From the NCBI RefSeq assembly GCF_028858725.1, contig NC_084773.1:20964850-21028849 (forward strand): 64,000 bases of DNA, given 5' to 3'. The notes below the pieces were generated by a model that had not been told where the DNA came from, made no database searches, and saw nothing but the letters and a program-made list of their open reading frames with translations. This DNA is from Colius striatus. Lineage: Eukaryota; Chordata; Aves; Coliiformes; Coliidae. Position 1 is the first letter of the stretch, and the number at the start of each line of letters is the position of its first letter. Below, piece after piece: positions 43,056-55,765 of this stretch. The position numbers and the translations under genes were made by a program.

Positions 43056-46000
43056 TGAAATGTGGGATTTGTCACTGGGAAATGGGGGAAGGGCTGGAGC
43101 TGAAGCCCAGGAGAGAACTGTCCCCCCTGCAGAGATCTTGCATTAGCTTTTGTAGCACAGCACTAACGAGCACAATAAATTAATGGGACCCTGAGATTAA
43201 AATTTCCCTCTCAGGAAGTTTGAGGCTCGTGCTGCTGCAAAACCGATCATGAAGCAATTAGCTGGTGATGAAGCTGTGGGGTGTTAATCAATGCTGGAGC
43301 CTGCCTGTGCTTGCCTTTTTCATCTACAGGTTAGGGTTTTTAAACGCTGCTCTAGACCTCACTGTTAGGTTTAGGACCTCTTTGAGACCTGTGCAGTGAG
43401 GTCTTCTTACAGCTGCTTGTCTTGGTCAGAAGTAAATGCCATTTTATCCTTGCAGCCAGAGTCACTGAGCAGAAGGAAGACTTGTGAGCTCCCCCTGGGA
43501 GCCTGGGTGGCCTCCCGCTCCTCCAGCTGCTTTGGCAGCTCCTGGTCCCTGGAAGGAGGTTGAATTCCCAACCCTTGCAGCCACTCTTCTTCCTGAATCT
43601 CACCAATTATTACACACTTACTTTTGATTCTTGGACCTTTCGTTGCTTGCACTTTAAATATCAACTACAGGTGAAAAGCAGGAGTGGTTTATTTTCTGGG
43701 GGGACAGGTGAAGAGGCTTTGGGGATACCTTAGTGCCTCTACACACAAAAGCTTCTGTTGCTTCTCTGCTCCTGGTGCTGCTGGGGAAACGCTGCTCTCA
43801 GAGGAGGCTGCCAGCCTCGGTACCAGTGGGTACGTCACAGCCAAGGGGATCTGCAGGAGATGGCAGTGGGACCCCTTACGTTTCACTCAACCCTTGACAG
43901 AAGAGCATCAAAGCTGATCCCTGGGGATTTGTTTCTGTTACACTGAGTGACACTGTGTACAAACAGATGAGAATGGTCTCAGCAATTCAATTTCACATCT
44001 GTTTATGTGCAGTCCTCCTTGAACAGAGAGACACACTGTAATCCCTTGCAGGGCAGGGCTCTGGCTCCTGATGAAGCACAGGCACCTTGTTGTTCTGTTT
44101 GCTGTCATGAGGCTTTGGGCTCTGACCTTACTTTGGCTACCAGCAGCACGACCCTGTGTTTGCTGCACAGCTTCCCCATTGCCTCTTGCAGGCTGTTGTG
44201 GCAGCCAGCTTGCCACTGGAATTGCAATGTGTAATTCAGCTTTGCTTCTCAGATTCTCCAGCATCATTTCCTGGAGGGATAACTCAGCTGATAATGAATG
44301 CGTGACTGTGAGAGTTGCATTGCTTTGTAACAACAGGAAAAATGAAAGGTGAGTGGAATGGAAACGTTTTAGGGCACATGATGCTGAGACAGAGCAGCAC
44401 TCACCTCTGGTTTGGCTGCATTTGGGGTGAGCTCCTGTTGTGGAAACACACGTGCCCATAATGACCTGATGTTCTTTTCCATTCAAGACCACGAGGCAAT
44501 TCACATGGAAGATGGGCTTCTGCTCTGCTAGGGCCCTGTCCTTAGCCATGGATTTAATCCCAGGCTACTGAAAGAGAAAGCCCTGAACTGTCAGTTACTT
44601 TTCCTCCAAGTGAGGGCATTGAGAAATCCTGGGGTTAGAGGCGAGCACAGAGCTGGGCTTGCACTGTGGGATGTCTCCATGGGAGCAGCAGTGAAACAAA
44701 GCAGCTCCCATCAAGGCCTGGGCAATATTTCCTGATAGCAATCAGTGCAGTTAACTTGCACACCACCATAGCTTCATGGCTCAGAGATAATATCTACAGT
44801 GCCATAAATCACAGTGGAGACTTCACCCTGTGCCTCGTAAGTAGAGTGTGTGCAGTATAGAACTGTCACTGCCTCATTTAACTATCATTAAAATTAAGTG
44901 CTGGCTGGAATCGGTGGTATGTGAAGGGAGACCTTGTCATTAAGATTGAACTGGAACCTCAGTGCTTTATACAAATTAATTGAGCTGAGAGCCCTCAAAG
45001 GAAACAAAGACATAATTAACAACTTCTGTATCAGTTTGAATAGCTTAGAAAGAAAACTAAGCTGGGATGCTTTTCAACTGGGATGCTCTTTGGGCACTGC
45101 AGAGATGGGCAGCACCACTCTGACACGTTTCCTTGCTATCCCTACCCTTCCTTTGCTCTCTGCCCTAGTGGGAATAGCCAAGAATAGCTGGCAGGGTGCT
45201 GGAGGGTTGCAGTGAAAGCACTCTGTTTTCAGCTGGCACTTTGGGCTGTGTTTAGGCTTGTACAGGGCACTGGGCAGTGCTGGAGGTCTGAGCCCTAGAG
45301 CGATAATGTCGAGGGTGGCTGGCAGGGTGTTGGTGTGTCTGCAGAGACTCCTTAATGACAGGTGGAGTACTTTTCTTTAAATGACGTTTTTGTGTTGCAG
45401 ATACAGGATGGCTGGAGAGCTGAATGTGACCAGACTGGAGGTGCTGTCCTGCAGCCCCAGGAGAGTGCCCCATCACCACCAGCCAACAATATCCTCCGAG
45501 GAGAAAGATGCAGATACCTTGTGGTGCAAAATTACAGCATAAGCTTTAGGAAGAGGGGAATACAAGCCTGAGATGGGATGTCTTTTTAAGTTTGGGCTTT
45601 GCACAAAGTGCTGTGGCAGTGACAAAAGCAGTCCCTGTGCTTTCGGTGGGCGATGGGCCCACACCACCTTCTCCCTGGCATTGGTGTGCAGGGCGTTTGT
45701 AGGGGGAGAGGGCCCTTCCCACCTCCACCACGCTGGGATTCTGTGAGCCAGGAGGCTGGATGTCACCACCACGCTCTCATCTGTTTCTCCAGCACTGCTG
45801 CAAAATCAGCCAGTGCTGTGCTGTAAGGTTCTTTCTGTTGAAAGTCATCTCCTGCTTGGCAAAACCTCTTCCTCTTGATATTTTTCACGGCAGAAACAAC
45901 CTTGACCTTGATAGTTTCCACTTGCTTTTGAAGAAGGGGAAGTATTCCTGCCTGTGTCCTGGCCCTGCTGAGCAGTGGTTTGAATCACTTCACCTCTCTG

Positions 46001-49000
46001 AGCTGGGCTCTCCATCGCTCCTCTGGGCTATTTAATCTGTGAACCCAAACAGGTATTTGCTAGGCAGAGTTAAAGCACTGTTTTGGCTGTTAGGACAGAT
46101 GGCAACAGAAGGTGCAGGAAAGCTTCTTAGAGAAGTAACAAATTTGGAGAAAGATGAGGAGGTACAAAATTATTCTCAAGATCTAATTATTCCAGGGAAT
46201 GAAAAACCAGGCTTCTTGAACTTGCCTTCACAGGGTTAGATTAATATGAAGCATTTAATCATTAGGGCGATGAAATTAGTTCACCTAGATTGCTCTCTGA
46301 GCTGAACTGGAAAGCTGGACAAAATAATCATTCCTCAAACTTGCTAGGAATGATAATTTCCCTGAACAATGATGCTGAAGGACATCAGCCAGTAACCCCC
46401 TGGGGCTCTGCTACCCACCTCTGAGAGGGTGGAAACCTGGAGATGGTGGTTTTTAGAGTCAAGAGAGGGAATATTTTGTCTCTGGTGCTCGTGTGCTCAG
46501 CTGTGGATGCAGAGGTGGGGCTGGGACCTCGTGGGGAGGGCTCCTAGATCCTCCTGCCTTTGTTTTTCTTAAATGGAAAGGTTTAGACTGTGAATATTTA
46601 AGGAAAGTGTCTTTCTCCTCCTGATTTGTAATTTCCAGGAAGGAATTGTGTTTTCAGCAGCTCCTCTTTGCTTTTCATTCCCATGTGCAGACAGGGATAA
46701 CTGTCAGAGTTTGAATGCTGGAAAAACCCATAACAACTGAAGAAAAAAGGTTGCAAGCTGTTATGATATCAAAAAAGAACCAGGGGGAATGTGATGACCA
46801 GCTCATCATCAGAGGGTCCTGACAGCTGCCCAGGACCTGCACTTGGAGCTTCTCTTATCTTCAAGGGACTTTGCTGTTATGGAAAGGCTGGGGAGATGCT
46901 CAGCAGCAGAAGGGTTGGAGGTTGCAGGTGAAACGTGCTGGGGTGTGTGAGGGCACTGCACAAGCTTAAAGGAGAGGTCCTGACCCCTCTCTGCCATTGG
47001 GCTGGATGAGACCAATGCTCTCATTTCTGTAAAGTCTTTTTGGGCCAGAGGATGAAAAAATGTTGTGTAACAGCAAGTCATCCCTGCTGCTTGTGATGCA
47101 GGGAGATGTGACGGGGTCTGTTTCTCCCCACCTGAAGGGGTTGGTCTGAGCATGACAAGACTGTGGTGCAGGATTTGCCTCTTGCTGGCTTTAGGTTTGA
47201 AAGGAGAAGTGATGCTGTCCCTGAGCCAAGTCTGGTGGCCTTGAATGTGGGTACTGGAGCCTCGCTGGCAAGGAAAAGGGGTGTAATCCGGGATTTACCT
47301 ACCCTTTGTAGCTGCCAGTGTGAGCTGGGAGCCAGCCAGGGTGACAGTTGTCCATTGGAAGTGTGGCCTGTTGGCTACCTGATTGATTGAAGCAGTTTTC
47401 AGATGGGGAGGAGACCTTCTGTTTGGTGTGGAAGTTTAGTGTAAGGGGGGGAAAAAATGGTATTTACAACCTAAACCTATCACTTAAAGTTTCAACAAAT
47501 GAATGTAGGAGACTCCAAACCAAGTGGCTGAGAATCTGAGGCTGTCCATGCCTGTGCATCCCTCCAGCAGTGCAGAGCAGACGTGCAATCTGCAGCAGCA
47601 ACTTCAAAATGTATCCCAGGTGATGTTCTGAAAGAGTTATATGGGCACAGGTAGTGAGGGAGCAGGGCAGACCGTGTGGGTTGGGGTTGCAGAAGGGGCC
47701 AGGCTGCAGGAGGCAGCCCCAGCCAGCAGTCTGGGGGATGCACTGGTAGCAGAGCTTTCTGGAGGAGACAAAAGAGGTCTGTAGCTGGCTATTGCCAGTG
47801 ACTCAGGGTAATGACAGTGTTAGCAGTAAACAGTGTTAATTTATACAGGTGACATTTAAAATGCAAATCAGACCTTAAGATAATTGCTGGGAATGAGGAA
47901 GCCTCTCTTGGTTTAGGGAGTGTTTCCAGTTTCTATGGAAATTATTTGTGATGCAGTGAGACCAATGAGTAAGCTCATGTCTTAGAAGACTTGACTGGGC
48001 TTGCTCCTCTGTGGAGTCAAAGGGCAGGGACAGGAGCTTGTGTCAAGGTAAAGTGCTGGGGATCAATGGCTCAGATGTTTCCTTGACAGCAAGTGTAGAT
48101 GGCTCCTGATTAGGTGATGTCAGCACTGATGCCTGTGACCAGCTCTGCTCCCTGGGTGAAGCTGGAGTTGCACTTCTGCTTTCCAATCTAGGGCTTGTTT
48201 TACATTTGCATGCATCTTTACACATGTTATTGTAGGAGACTGGGCTAAAGACTGAAGCTGCACTTTGTTGCCCAGCACTGGAGGGTGCTGTGTGATGTGT
48301 TACTCTGTGAGCCCACTGCTGGTCTCTGCATCTCAGCAACCTGGGTCTGCTCTCTTCTGAAGCCTGGGTGTGCAAATGAGATCTGGACTAACCTGGGCTG
48401 ATGGTGCTTCGGATCTTAATGCTGTTTGTATTGCTTGGTGGGCTTTTGAGCACTCTGTATTGACCTCTTCCAAAGCAATTATTTTCTCTTTGCAGGAGCT
48501 GGATGCCACCAGAGAGCTTCTTCCTGGAGACCTCAGCCTCTTTATCTGATTTATGGCACATTTCTCCACTCTTTACAACCACCAATCTTGTTTTCTGCTT
48601 TGATTTCATCTTCCTCTACTGAAGCTGGGCTTCTGGGTAGAGGCTTTGGGGATTTTTTGATGGTAGTTGCCTGCTTTTTTCTGATCAGCCTCCAGCAAGG
48701 CCTTTAATTGACTTGATATTCATCCTTCTTTGTACCTCACTTCCAGGTTTGTTATTCCAGGTTTCCAGCAGGTGGCATTTACCCAGTTAGCTATAAGATA
48801 CCATCTCCTTGTTTCCATCTGAATGCTTCCTCATCAGCTGGAGAGGCTGGGCAGTGTGACTCCCACATCTGGGTGTGCTCCCACCACTGTGTGGCTAAAA
48901 ATGTGTCTTGTGGTGAGAGAAAATGAATAGAAACGCAATTTTGGCTGGAAAAAGGGACAGCTTATGCACTTTTTGCTTGCATTTTGCATGTATGTTCAAT

Positions 49001-52000
49001 GCATTTGTGCAGTGCAAGGTGTGATGAGAGCTGTGAGTGCGTGTGGGGCAGAGGCAGCAGCTATCACAGCATGTGGGGCAGAGGCAGCAGCTACAGGGAC
49101 ACAGTTCAGGGATGGAATATTCAGCAGGTGAGCTGGAGTAGCTGTGTTGGCTTCCACCAAGCAGTGCCAGCCTCAGGTCTTGCTTCTCCCGTTCAATCCC
49201 TGCTCCCAAAAAGCTGGATTCATGTGACTGGATTCACTTTGCTGGATTCACTCCCTCCCCATGTCTGCTGGGGGCAATGCTGTGAAAGCCAAGGTGATGC
49301 GAGGCTGTGGCTGCTTTCTGAAGAGGGATTGTGCCAGGGCAAGGAGGAGAGGAAAGAGTCTGTCTGTCCTGGTGCCTGAGCTGATGTGTGTCAGTGCCAT
49401 GGCTGCATGGCCTGGGACAGCATACTGCCAGTGGCACACTGCTGCATGAAACAAAGCCTTTACAGCTATATTTTCAGCAAAACCCCCTATTTCTCTGCCT
49501 ACCTTGGTGCTGTTGTGCAGGGAAAGATGAGTTGGTCCTTTTACCTCCTTATTGTACTGGTATTATTGTCCATAGCCACTTACACACCAGTTCCCCCCAG
49601 CTGGCACCCCCTGTAGCTCTTCCAGCTCATTTCAGCTCCCACCTGAGGCTGTGCCTGACTTTATAACTCCCCACACAGCTCATTCATCTGCCCCAGAGCT
49701 CCTGTTGTCACCAGACCAGGCATGTGAACTCATTTGCTCAGGGCTGGGACCAAACCACTTGCAAAAGGTGCAAATGGATGCAATGCAGGAGATTTAATTT
49801 GGCTGCCCAGAGCCTGGCATATGCAGGAGGCTGCTAATACATCAGTCATTTTAATGTTATCTTTTAATTCTTTATGCCTAGAATGGCCTGTGCTGAGAAC
49901 ACAGTGACACACTGCTCTGTCTTCCCTATCTCTAATTGGGCCTGCTCAGAAGCTTTAAATATGTTTTCACATGGAGGTTAATAATGTGCTCTTGCACTTC
50001 ACATTGCTGTTTTTATTAAATGATCAATTGTTTTCTCAGGTTGGAGAACTCGGCGGCTCTTTGAGCTCTTCCAACCTCTGGCCACCCAATAGCTATTACA
50101 CACTGTTTAGGATTGATGCTACTCACATTTGCTGGTGTTTGTAACAGTTCTGCCTTCTCAGCCACTTATAAATAATGGATGAAAAAGCAGTGGAATAACC
50201 ATATCAATGTCTTTATCCACCCTTCCCTGCAACCTGTGCTGAGGGCTGTGGCCAAAGGCGAAGCTGCCAGTGACTGTTTTGGGCAGAGGGAGTCTCCCAG
50301 CAGCATGTCCATGAGAAGCAGCTGGCATGTTGCTTTCTTGCCAGACAGGGAAACTGAGGGTGGATGGGGGAAATGAATGCTTCTGAGCAAAAAAGGATGC
50401 TCCTGCTCCCTCTGCAAAGGAATTGCTTCAGGACTGAGATGTGCTTTGGGTGTCAGAGAAGTCACCGGCAGGTGTCTTGTAAGGACACTGTTTTGTGTTC
50501 TGTAACTGAAGGAAACTCCTTCTGGACTCAACTGGGACAAGGCCTGAAAGCTCTTCTTGCACTTCAAAGCTCTGCAGTAGCTCCTGGGTTGGTCCAGCTC
50601 TGGCTCTCTGCAGCCAAAGCAGAAGCCAGGGGTCCCTGGGGTGGGTGGTTCACTCGTGGGCTGTTTGGTCAATGAAAGCCAAGCGTCTGGGAGAAGCCCA
50701 GTAGTTCATATCATCAGAGTGATGCCTCTGGACAACGTGGTGTGAAGGAACTGCTGCTGGGGTGACTGTGATTCTGGACCCCCCAACAGGGAGAGGACAC
50801 TTCTTCCAGGACAGATTCCTCCCTACAGATCTGCTCTTGCACAAATGATCAGTGGGAATAAGAGATGAAAAACAACGACCTGCCTGCAGCTACTTGCCTC
50901 TTCAAGGAGGGTACCAGTGGGCTTTATTTGAAAGGTTATTCAAGCCCCAGCTGTATTACTGTAAAGCTGTTGTGAGCTGTCAGGTACAGAACCATAATCT
51001 TCACCAGTTATTGTTGTATTTGTGGATTCAATATGAATTGCATGAGCTAAAGCTCATTGATTAGAGGGTTGACTTCCATTCGAAGCCAAATCATCTAATT
51101 TTCACACTGCTGGCTCAACAAGTATTAGCTAATCACCCAGTATGACTGGTTTCAGAACAGCACTCTGCTCCCCTGCACTGGCAGCCAGCCAGGGCTGGAT
51201 TACTGATGGGTGAAGGAGCAGCAGGCTCTGGCTGGGCCAGCTCTGTGCTGGGGCTGCACCAGGTGCCTGGGCATGGCCAGAGCCACAGGCAGAGGGGTTC
51301 AGCAGGGAAAGGGCAAGGGACAGAGGGTTTGGTATCACCCATGGGATGGATTCTTGTTTTAAAGCCCGTGCTGGAGTGATGCTGTGCAAATGCAAGTGGC
51401 TTTCGGTGAGATGTTTGTGTTTCCTGTAAGAAAAGGTTCCAGAGGGAAAATCTGGTGTTGAGGGGGAATTGCAATCCAGGTTCATGTTTTATCTGTGTAA
51501 ATGATGACTGTTACTGTCCTGGAGGTGCAGGAAAGCTTATGTCTACATTAGTCAGTGTACCCAGAGGCACTGGGATCATGACAGTGGGATAACAACAACA
51601 TTTTAGCTGAGGCTGGAGGAGAATGAAGCTCCAGATCTGTGGTGGGACTGTGTGTCTCTGCAGAAGGGACACTGGAGCCATGTTGTGTGGATCTGAACCT
51701 GGTGGAGTTCTAGCAGGAATTTGTTGGGTAATGAATCACTTTTTTTAGTTGAAGTCTACAGGTATTGTGGGAGAAACAGGACAAATTGTGCAGAGCTGTC
51801 TTTGAAAACGTGCTTCTGGGAAAAACAGAAGTTTTTCCTTCAAGCAAAGCAACTGAGAAGCACCAGGCAGTTGTTGGGAGTGAGCAGAGAAAGCTTTGTG
51901 GTACCTGCAGCTTTGTGCAGCCCTGTCTGTTTGCCAGCCTGTGGTTTGGGTTTATCTTTTCTTCCCTGCAAGCTGGGAGCTGGAGCCCTGTGATGGATGC

Positions 52001-54169
52001 TCCCTCCTATTTGAACAAACTGAGCTTTGGTCCAGGCAGATGCCCAGCAAGTGCTGTTGGGATGATGGGATGGACCCAGTGATGCTTTCAGGAGCACCAC
52101 GATGCTGTCAGGCTTGGAAAGGAAACCAGAGGCTTGTGTGACGATACCATAAAATGCCTGACTCTGTTTTACTGCAATTTCAGAGCAGTGTGGTGAGATC
52201 TCTCTGTCCTGGGGTGCCGTTAGCATTACTCAACCTTTTCCAAGCAAGTCTTGGGTTTGTGTCTGCTCCTGGTAGGGGCTTATACTCTCAGGTCTGTGTC
52301 ATAACTCCAGCTTTTCACTATAGTTTGGAAAGATGGTATCTGCAAAAAATCAAGCTGGAGCTTTTGGATGATGGAGTGCAGAGCAGTGACTGATCTCTGG
52401 AGCTGGAGCCCTGTATTCCAGGAAAGGGTGTTTCAGCCTGCATGACCTGTCTGTGCTTGATTAGTAAACAGCTCCCTCATTGCTTATTAAACTCTCAGTG
52501 GGCAAACAGGAGAGTTGCTGAACATAAGTGCAAGTGCTCAATAAACCGTCCATGGTTGTTACAAAGACATTACCAAGTGTGCTGCAGAGGGCTGTGAGGG
52601 CACCAGCAGGATGCCTGCTTGCCTCTGAGCACCATTCAGAAGCACCCAGCCAGCCTGTAAGTAGTCATTTCCCACTCATTAAAACCTTAGACAGTAATTT
52701 ATCAAGCCTTCATAAAGCAAACCTCTTCAGTAAAGCCTGATGCCTTTGGTTTTCCATCATCAGCACCCATCCCTGTGCCTGTGGGTGCTAGAGAAGCCCT
52801 GGTTCATGGGCTTCTCTGTCTTTGAACAGAACTTTCCCTATGAGCAACGTGGTGCCTTTGCCCTCATACAGAACACTACAGTAGCTGTTGGGAGCAGAAA
52901 GTCTGTGGTCTGTGAGCTGACAAGGAGATGGGATGAGCAGAGATATACCTGAACCACAGCCCAGAGATAACTGCCCTCCTCCTGCCAGAGCTGCTGTGTG
53001 GTGTTAACCCCAGGGGCTGGGAGACCCCCACTTTGGACATCACCCGAGTACACAGAGTGCAAAAGGAACTTAATTCAGGCATTGCAATTAAGGAAACAAT
53101 TCTCTCTCATGTCTTGGGCTGATCTCCAGGTCATCTTGGCATTATCCCTTTTGATCTCATTATGAATTCCAAATATGCAATAAATTGGCTCTTAATTCTA
53201 TAGAAAAGGTCAAGTTTGCTTTCTGCCACACACAGGGCTGTCTGTAACGGAGACATCTCAAGGACAAGGGAAACACTTGTTAATGACTGAGGGAACCAGT
53301 GCCAGCCCACCTCCTGGGGACTCTTTGGGCAGGACTTCTGCACATCATGCACAACCTTTCCATGGGCAAATCCTGCTTGAAGACACTTTCCCAAGGGGTA
53401 AATTCTGACACATGTTGGTGTTTTATTGCATTATCCTTGGGTGATCCCGATGGGGGCAGCCTAATTGTGTCAAAGGAGCACAGGGCTGACTTGAGACTTG
53501 GGAACCTGAGGACTTCAACCTGCTTGAGAAAGTGGGTTGACAGGTCATTTTGTAGCTAACAGGTCATTTTAAGGTTAACAATAGCCTTGGCCAGTGGGAT
53601 ATGATTAACTGCACCAAGCTGAGCTGTGCTGACTTACTCCTGCTCAGTTCTGGCTTATGGAGTTTTTGCACTTGTGTTTTTTGTTAAGAATCCTTACATG
53701 TTTATGCCATTATGTCAAAAGGAAAGCATCCATTTAAGAAAGCAAGAAGCAGCTCTATAACTTCGGTTTGTTTCCTCAGATACATGATTACAGCAAAACT
53801 GTGCAGTGCAGTGCTGGGCACGGATGCTGAACGCTGTGTCACTGCCATGTGCAGCCCTGGCCCTGCAGCAGGAGCTCTGTGCATAAACCAGGGCACACAG
53901 ACTGGCTTCCCTATGCAGGAGGATGCAGAGCAGGAGCACAGTCTGCATGGCTGTAGTTTCACTGCCTCTCTAATGTACATCTGCAAGGACTTGCAGACCC
54001 GCAGTGTCTGCCCCATTTTCTGAGTGGCAGCTCTGTTCTGACACAGGTGAGCAAACACAGCACTATGCTGCAATCCAGGGCTTTCTTTTGGTTAATGTTC
54101 CTTTTTATGTGCTACTTATTCTTCAAAAGATTGGGATGTTCCTGCTGATGTGTGAGAAAGCTGTCTGGA
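43056..54169. other. Gene-free sequence
   Basis: No recognisable exon or RNA gene. A 203-codon minus-strand open frame (43941-44549) starts with a true ATG but has no recognised domain. A 30-bp direct duplication is at 49041-49100. AT-rich blocks near 44720-45060, 49780-49870 and 53070-53230 contain AATTAA/TTAATT words and could be conserved non-coding elements. Confidence 0.55.
49041..49100. repeat. 30-bp tandem duplication
   Basis: GTGTGGGGCAGAGGCAGCAG with its tail is followed directly by a second copy starting ATGTGGGGCAGAGGCAGCAG, period 30 bp (49041-49070 and 49071-49100). The copies differ at a few bases. Confidence 0.85.
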
Positions 54170-54547
54170 GGGGAAGGAGCTGGGACAGCGACTGAACATG
54201 AGCCAGCAGCGTGCCCAGGGGGGCAAGACCAAGGGCACCCTGGCTGGGATCAGCGCTGGGGTGGCAGCAGGAGCAGGGCAGGGATTGTCCCCTGTGCTGA
54301 GCACTGGTGAGGCTGCAGTTTGAGACTGGAGATTAAATAGAACTGTTTCCCTGAGAGGGGTGTCAGCCCCTGTGCCAGGCTGCCCAGGGAGCTGGGGGAG
54401 TGCCCAGCCCTGGAGGGATCCCAAAGCCTTGGAGCTGAGGTGCTGAGGGCTGTGGGTCAGTGCTGGGCTGGGCAGGGTGAGGAGAGGGCTGGACTCCAGC
54501 AGCTTCAGGGACTTTTCTAACCAAAATGATTCAAAGATTCTATGAGA
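54170..54547 (+). mobile_element. CR1 LINE fragment with an internal deletion
   Basis: The left part (CTGAACATGAGCCAGCAG, GTGCCCAGGGGGGCAAGACC, CACCCTGGCTGGGATCAG, then CTGTGCTGAGCACTGGTGAG) derives from the end of the CR1 reverse-transcriptase region. The right part (GTGTCAGCCCCTGTGCCAGG, CTGCCCAGGGAG, GGAGGGATCC, GATTCAAAGATTCTATGAG) is the 3' end. The sequence normally between them is missing, so the copy is internally deleted and cannot be active. A minus-strand open frame across it is spurious. Confidence 0.9.
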
Positions 54548-55599
54548 GACAGGCAGTTTCAAATGCTGTTTCTGCAAAGCCAGGGACTGATTTGGAGCCG
54601 TGGCTATTGCATCACTGCTCAACTCTGGGTATCCCACATGAATTTGAAGCCCAAAGCGCTGCACAAACCAGATGCATTCCCCCAGTGAATTAGTCAAGCT
54701 GTGTGCTGAGAGCATGGTGGACATTGCATGCACAGTAATTCCAGCAGCTGTGTTTCTCAGGGTGGGATGTGGGGAAGAGCATGCCACAAGTCCACACACA
54801 AAATGAAACGGTAGGGCTCGGTGGCTGATGGTTTCCCTTCCTCTGCCTGCCAGACACAAACTGTGTTATCAAGCAAACCCTTGCTAGAATGAAGGCTGCT
54901 GTATCTCAGGTTTGTTCCTGCAAAATGGAATTAGTGAAATAATAAATCCCACTGATCAAGGTTTTAATATAAACATAGAAATGCTTTGAAGTGTAAAAGG
55001 TGCTGCTGAAACGCTGTGTTTGTGTAACGTGGGCAAACTTCCATTTAAAAGCAAGGTGATGAGCATTTTTATCTTTTGTTGGTTATTCTGTTCCCTTCTG
55101 GTTTTTACACTTTCCAGAAGGCAAAGGAAAAAACCCAAACCTGAGGCTGGACTTATTGCAGTGTTCTCTATTCAAACCTTTTAATATCTATTGCCTGGCA
55201 GTGCAGAGGACAGATAATGCTGTAGGCTTGTCTTTGCTGCAGGAATTGATTATAGTGGTCCATGTTTCATAAAGCACTGAGCATACAAAGCCCTGGTTGT
55301 GGTGTGAGGAGCTGGAAGCATCTGTCCCCTCTCAGAGCAGCTCCTGGTTCAGCACCTGCCAGGGTCTGGCTGCCCACGGCCCTCTGTGGATGCAGGTCAG
55401 AGTGGAGCTCACTCATGATGGGGCCAAGCTGCAGACTATGGTCAAACTGATGACTTAGTGCAGCCAGCCTAGTCAGACTCTGGTGAGTGGATCCTGGTGA
55501 CATGGGCAATGAATTCACAGCCAAGCCCATAACATCCAGCACCACAGCTGACCCAGGCCTGGCCAATTAGTGACTGAGGTAACACCTCTGTGATCAATG
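54548..55599. other. Gene-free sequence between CR1 fragments
   Basis: Nothing is recognised with confidence. 55270-55599 may belong to the same repeat as the next entry, but its left part is too diverged to call. Confidence 0.4.
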
Positions 55600-55765
55600 C
55601 ATCTGAGAAGGGGGAGAAGTTGTTGAGCAGTTGCTGAACTGCAGCAGCAACAGGGAGTGAGACTGTGAGAGCATCTCTGCAGCCTGTGGAGGACCCCATG
55701 GAGTGGGTGGATGCTCTGACCCTGTGGGAAGCCCACCCTGGAGCAAGTTCCTGGCAGGAACATTT
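55600..55765 (+). mobile_element. Probable CR1 5'-region fragment
   Basis: Segments such as GTTGAGCAGTTGCTGAACTG, AGCAACAGGGAGTGAGACTG, TCTGCAGCCTGTGGAGGACC and GTGGGAAGCCCACCCTGGAG resemble the 5' region I recall for full-length avian CR1 copies. It is short and non-coding. The call rests on memory of the consensus. Confidence 0.5.

Noticed and set aside
43938-44549. 203-codon minus-strand open frame
   Set aside because: It starts with ATG, but no family is recognisable and there is no promoter or poly(A) context; likely chance.
54116-54859. 247-codon minus-strand open frame
   Set aside because: It is mostly antisense to a decayed CR1 fragment.
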